From: Candidatus Glassbacteria bacterium
GTDB lineage: Bacteria; Gemmatimonadota; Glassbacteria; GWA2-58-10
Direction of reading: 5' to 3'
NCBI GenBank assembly: GCA_019456185.1
Contig: VRUH01000001.1
Span: 80,927-144,926 of the forward strand
DNA: 64,000 nucleotides
Below, piece by piece: positions 62,278 through 64,000 of the stretch. The translations under genes were made by a program, and so were the position numbers. Below the pieces are notes generated by a model that had not been told where the DNA came from, ran no database searches, and was given only the letters and a program-made list of their open reading frames with translations. Position 1 is the first letter of the stretch, and every line of letters begins with the position of its first letter.

Positions 62278-62311
62278 TTGACATGCGCGCCTTTCAGGTG
62301 ATATCCTGAAA
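62278..62311 (+). promoter_or_regulatory. Promoter with overlapping palindromic operator, PilZ gene
   Basis: A perfect TTGACA at 62278, an 18-base spacer and TATCCT at 62302, 45 bases ahead of the PilZ gene. The -10 lies in the palindrome TTTCAGG-TGATAT-CCTGAAA (62292-62311), a likely repressor site. Confidence 0.5.
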
Positions 62312-62351
62312 TCAGTGATTCGACACGTCCAGTTTTAACACGGAGCCGGTT

Positions 62352-62762
62352 ATGGCGGAATCTTCGGAAAACAGAAACTTCAAGCGGGTTGCACTGGAAT
62401 ACAATGTCGAGTATTCGGTGCTCTCCGGGTTCGACAAGCTGAATCTGTTCCAGTCCCGCACGCTGGATTTCAGTCTCAGCGGCACCAGGATCGAAACCGG
62501 GGAGCAGCTCAAGCAGGGCGATCAGATATCGGTGCGGATCGAAGTGCCCGACCTCCAGTCATTCTGGCTCGATGACGGTGGCAACAGGTGCTACAACAAG
62601 ACCGTGGTCATGTGTTTCGGAACCGTGCGCTGGGTTGAGGACACGGGTGAGGACAAGCACGAGGCCGGGATCCAGTTCTCCGGAATGACCACCAGGGACA
62701 AGGTCTATCTGACCCGCCTGTTCGAGGAAGCGCCCAAGACCGGCCAGGAGAGCGTGGGATGA
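62352..62762 (+). CDS. PilZ domain protein
   Basis: A 136-aa single PilZ domain. The downstream motif DFSLSG (D/N-x-S-x-x-G) is intact, while the upstream RxxxR motif is only partial, reading KRVALEY, so cyclic di-GMP binding is uncertain. The beta strands (ISVRIEVPDL, VMCFGTVRWVED, KHEAGIQFSGM) are typical. It overlaps the next gene by four bases (ATGA), so the two are coupled. Possible role in motility or exopolysaccharide control. Confidence 0.85.
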   Translation: MAESSENRNFKRVALEYNVEYSVLSGFDKLNLFQSRTLDFSLSGTRIETGEQLKQGDQISVRIEVPDLQSFWLDDGGNRCYNKTVVMCFGTVRWVEDTGEDKHEAGIQFSGMTTRDKVYLTRLFEEAPKTGQESVG

Positions 62763-63439
62763 CCACTCCGGTGGACCTGAGCGCAATCCACGAGCAGTAT
62801 ATCACGCCCGAGACACTGGATGCCCGTACCGAGAGCTACCTCGGCCAGCTTGCCGATTACTCCCAGCGCCGTATCGAGTTCGTCTGCCGGTCCGCGGCGC
62901 TCGTGCTCGTTGATCTCCAGCGCTGTTTTCTCGACCCCGGATTTCACCTCTTTTCTCCAAATTGCCGCACCATTCTGCCCAGGGTTGCCGCCCTTCTCGA
63001 GTTTTTCCGCAACTCGGGACGGCCGGTACTCTACACGCTGCAGAAAAACAAGGACACGGCTGTCGACCGCGGTCCGGTTCTTCGCCGCTGGTGGCCCTCC
63101 ACTCCGCTGGAAAACAGCCCGGATACCGAGCCTGTGGAGGGAGTGCTTCCCCTGCCGGAAGAAAAAGTGATCCACAAACGTCGCTACAGCGGCTTTTACG
63201 CCACGGACCTGGAACTGACTCTGCGTTCGCTGGAAGTCAGCCAGGTGGTTGTCTCCGGCGTTTTCACCAATGTCTGCGTGGAGGCCACGGTGCGCGATGC
63301 GTTCATGCGGGACTTTTTCGTGTTCCTGCCCGCCGATGCCACGGCCGCTCACAACGAGCTGCTCCACCTGGGTTCACTGCGCACGATGGCGATGTGGTTC
63401 GCCACGGTGTGCAGGGTATCGGACCTGACCGGCGAATAA
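62759..63439 (+). CDS. Isochorismatase-like cysteine hydrolase
   Basis: A 226-aa cysteine hydrolase. The catalytic triad Asp-Lys-Cys is seen in ALVLVDLQRCF, EKVIHKRRYSGF and VSGVFTNVCVEATVRDA, with the usual non-proline cis bond at the VVSGV segment. Family members hydrolyse isochorismate, nicotinamide, ureidoacrylate or N-carbamoyl compounds; the exact substrate is not clear. Translationally coupled with the PilZ gene. Cytoplasmic. Confidence 0.9.
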   Translation: MTTPVDLSAIHEQYITPETLDARTESYLGQLADYSQRRIEFVCRSAALVLVDLQRCFLDPGFHLFSPNCRTILPRVAALLEFFRNSGRPVLYTLQKNKDTAVDRGPVLRRWWPSTPLENSPDTEPVEGVLPLPEEKVIHKRRYSGFYATDLELTLRSLEVSQVVVSGVFTNVCVEATVRDAFMRDFFVFLPADATAAHNELLHLGSLRTMAMWFATVCRVSDLTGE

Positions 63440-63565
63440 TTCAGAGCTTACACGCCCGCTTTAAAGCCTCCCCGGCCGCTGTCGATATTTAGATAAGGGG
63501 GGAATCGCGCCATTTTGTGGCTGACAACAGCAGCCAGGGTTTCAAACGAATGCAGAGGTGATAAG

Positions 63566-63832
63566 ATGGGCTGTCCGGCTTGCGAAACAGACTACGACAT
63601 TCTGGAACAGGACATAGAAAACGGCAGGCTTGCCAGCAGGGAACAGCTGGAAAACCGTCTGGCCGCCGTCAAACTCTCCATCAGCGGAGCCACGGTAGTC
63701 TACTGCCCGGGATGCAGGGAGAAAATCGCGTGTCTGATGGACCGGGTGGCCGTCAGGCTGCGGAAGGAAACACTGTCGGGAATTCACGACCTGCTTGACC
63801 GGGCGCTTGAGGAGCGCCGGCAACAGGATTGA
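63566..63832 (+). CDS. Small Cys-pair (zinc-ribbon-like) protein
   Basis: An 88-aa protein beginning MGCPACETDYDILEQ, with a second pair in VYCPGCREKIACLMD. The two CxxC motifs are about 50 residues apart and may bind zinc. The remainder is helical (ENGRLASREQLENRLA; LLDRALEERRQQD). ATG 63566 has GAGG eight bases upstream. Family not recognised. A strong terminator follows. Confidence 0.75.
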   Translation: MGCPACETDYDILEQDIENGRLASREQLENRLAAVKLSISGATVVYCPGCREKIACLMDRVAVRLRKETLSGIHDLLDRALEERRQQD

Positions 63833-63859
63833 TTCCCGGCGGGAAAAAAGCGGTAACAC

Positions 63860-63892
63860 AAAGCGGGCGCGTCGTAAAACGCGCCCGCTTTT
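63860..63892 (+). terminator. Strong rho-independent terminator
   Basis: AAAGCGGGCGCGT and ACGCGCCCGCTTT form a perfect 13-bp stem with a six-base loop, ending in a T-run. It ends the forward transcript; the reverse gene at 63916 may share it. Confidence 0.9.
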
Positions 63893-63915
63893 ATTGTTTC
63901 GGCGGCAAAAACCCT

Positions 63916-63987
63916 TCAGGGCAGAGGCGAGTCTGAAACGATGGTTCTGCCGTTTTTGACCACCGTGTAAAGCCTGCTCTCCCTGCT
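63916..63987 (-). CDS. C-terminal end of a reverse-strand gene, truncated by the contig end
   Basis: On the reverse strand a frame runs from the adapter boundary to TGA at 63918-63916 and encodes 23 residues including RLYTVVKNGRTIVSD, ending SPLP. The V-V-x-N-G-R-x-x-V pattern is like the C-terminal beta segment of amidohydrolases, but the piece is too short for a confident call. Confidence 0.45.
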   Translation of the reverse strand, partial: SRESRLYTVVKNGRTIVSDSPLP

Positions 63988-64000
63988 AGATCGGAAGAGC
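63988..64000 (+). other. Illumina adapter sequence at contig end
   Basis: The last 13 bases, AGATCGGAAGAGC, equal the start of the Illumina TruSeq universal adapter. These bases are very probably library adapter left at the contig end, not genome. Confidence 0.9.

Noticed and set aside
1..64000. tRNA, rRNA, CRISPR arrays, riboswitches, prophage
   Set aside because: I looked through the intergenic regions for tRNA arms, regularly spaced repeats and known leader motifs and saw none. A run of tRNAscan-SE and Infernal would be decisive.

Overview
This is a gene-dense, GC-rich bacterial stretch whose last 13 bases match the Illumina adapter, so position 64000 is probably a true contig end. I see about 56 protein genes, two of them cut by the window edges, and no rRNA, tRNA or CRISPR. 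The organism is a diderm: it has several lipoproteins with lipoboxes, many Sec signal peptides and a flagellar basal body. It uses sigma-54 control. A large secreted subtilase ends in a FlgD-Ig/T9SS-like domain with an SPNPFNP motif, common in the FCB superphylum and related uncultured phyla (Latescibacteria, Glassbacteria, Eisenbacteria type). I infer an uncultured FCB-like or Gemmatimonadota-like lineage; a phylum cannot be fixed from this window.

Layout. 1-4201: lipoprotein, subtilase, macro-domain protein. 4311-12860: nitrogen-assimilation block, with an OmpR-type regulator with a degenerate receiver, glutamine synthetase (beta type, keeps the adenylylation Tyr), an ACT-ACT-GlnE fusion, a sugar-phosphate-isomerase-like protein, a second glutamine synthetase (alpha type) and an unknown 501-aa protein. 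12927-15070: acetate kinase and a divergent 3-hydroxyacyl-CoA dehydrogenase. 15397-19002: exported isoaspartyl methyltransferase, TPR membrane protein, and a reverse-strand SPOR / coiled-coil / PurM-like operon. 19115-23561: uvrB, a MITE-like element, a parvulin lipoprotein and a clpP with a displaced nucleophile. 23831-27625: bioB, bioA and a DUF4015 lipoprotein. 27866-41070: signalling and flagellar block (CheY, FapA-like, degenerate receiver, PAS histidine kinase, NtrC-type activator, then a sigma-54 promoter and flgB-flgC-orf-fliE-fliF-fliH-fliI-fliJ-motE, with no fliG). 41160-42846: P-II protein and AmtB. 43256-50003: assorted exported proteins, an AT-rich DUF2971 gene that looks acquired, MOSC, C45 hydrolase and Gfo/Idh oxidoreductase. 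50308-60109, reverse strand: tricorn-like protease, transketolase, lipoprotein, archaeal-type threonyl-tRNA synthetase, glycoside-hydrolase-like protein. 60269 to end: heparinase-like lyase, PilZ, isochorismatase-like hydrolase, small Cys-pair protein.

How it fits together. The most interesting theme is nitrogen control. The beta-type glutamine synthetase keeps Tyr398, and the next gene is a single-headed GlnE-type nucleotidyltransferase carrying its own two ACT domains, the kind of domain with which GlnD senses glutamine. The P-II protein encoded beside AmtB has His in place of the uridylylated Tyr51. This suggests a shortened cascade in which the adenylyltransferase senses its effector directly, without GlnD and PII-UMP. 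Four tandem 11-bp units between the OmpR-type regulator gene and glnA are a ready-made operator for that regulator. The flagellar block is a second coherent unit: kinase and NtrC-type activator lie directly upstream of a near-consensus sigma-54 promoter for flgB.
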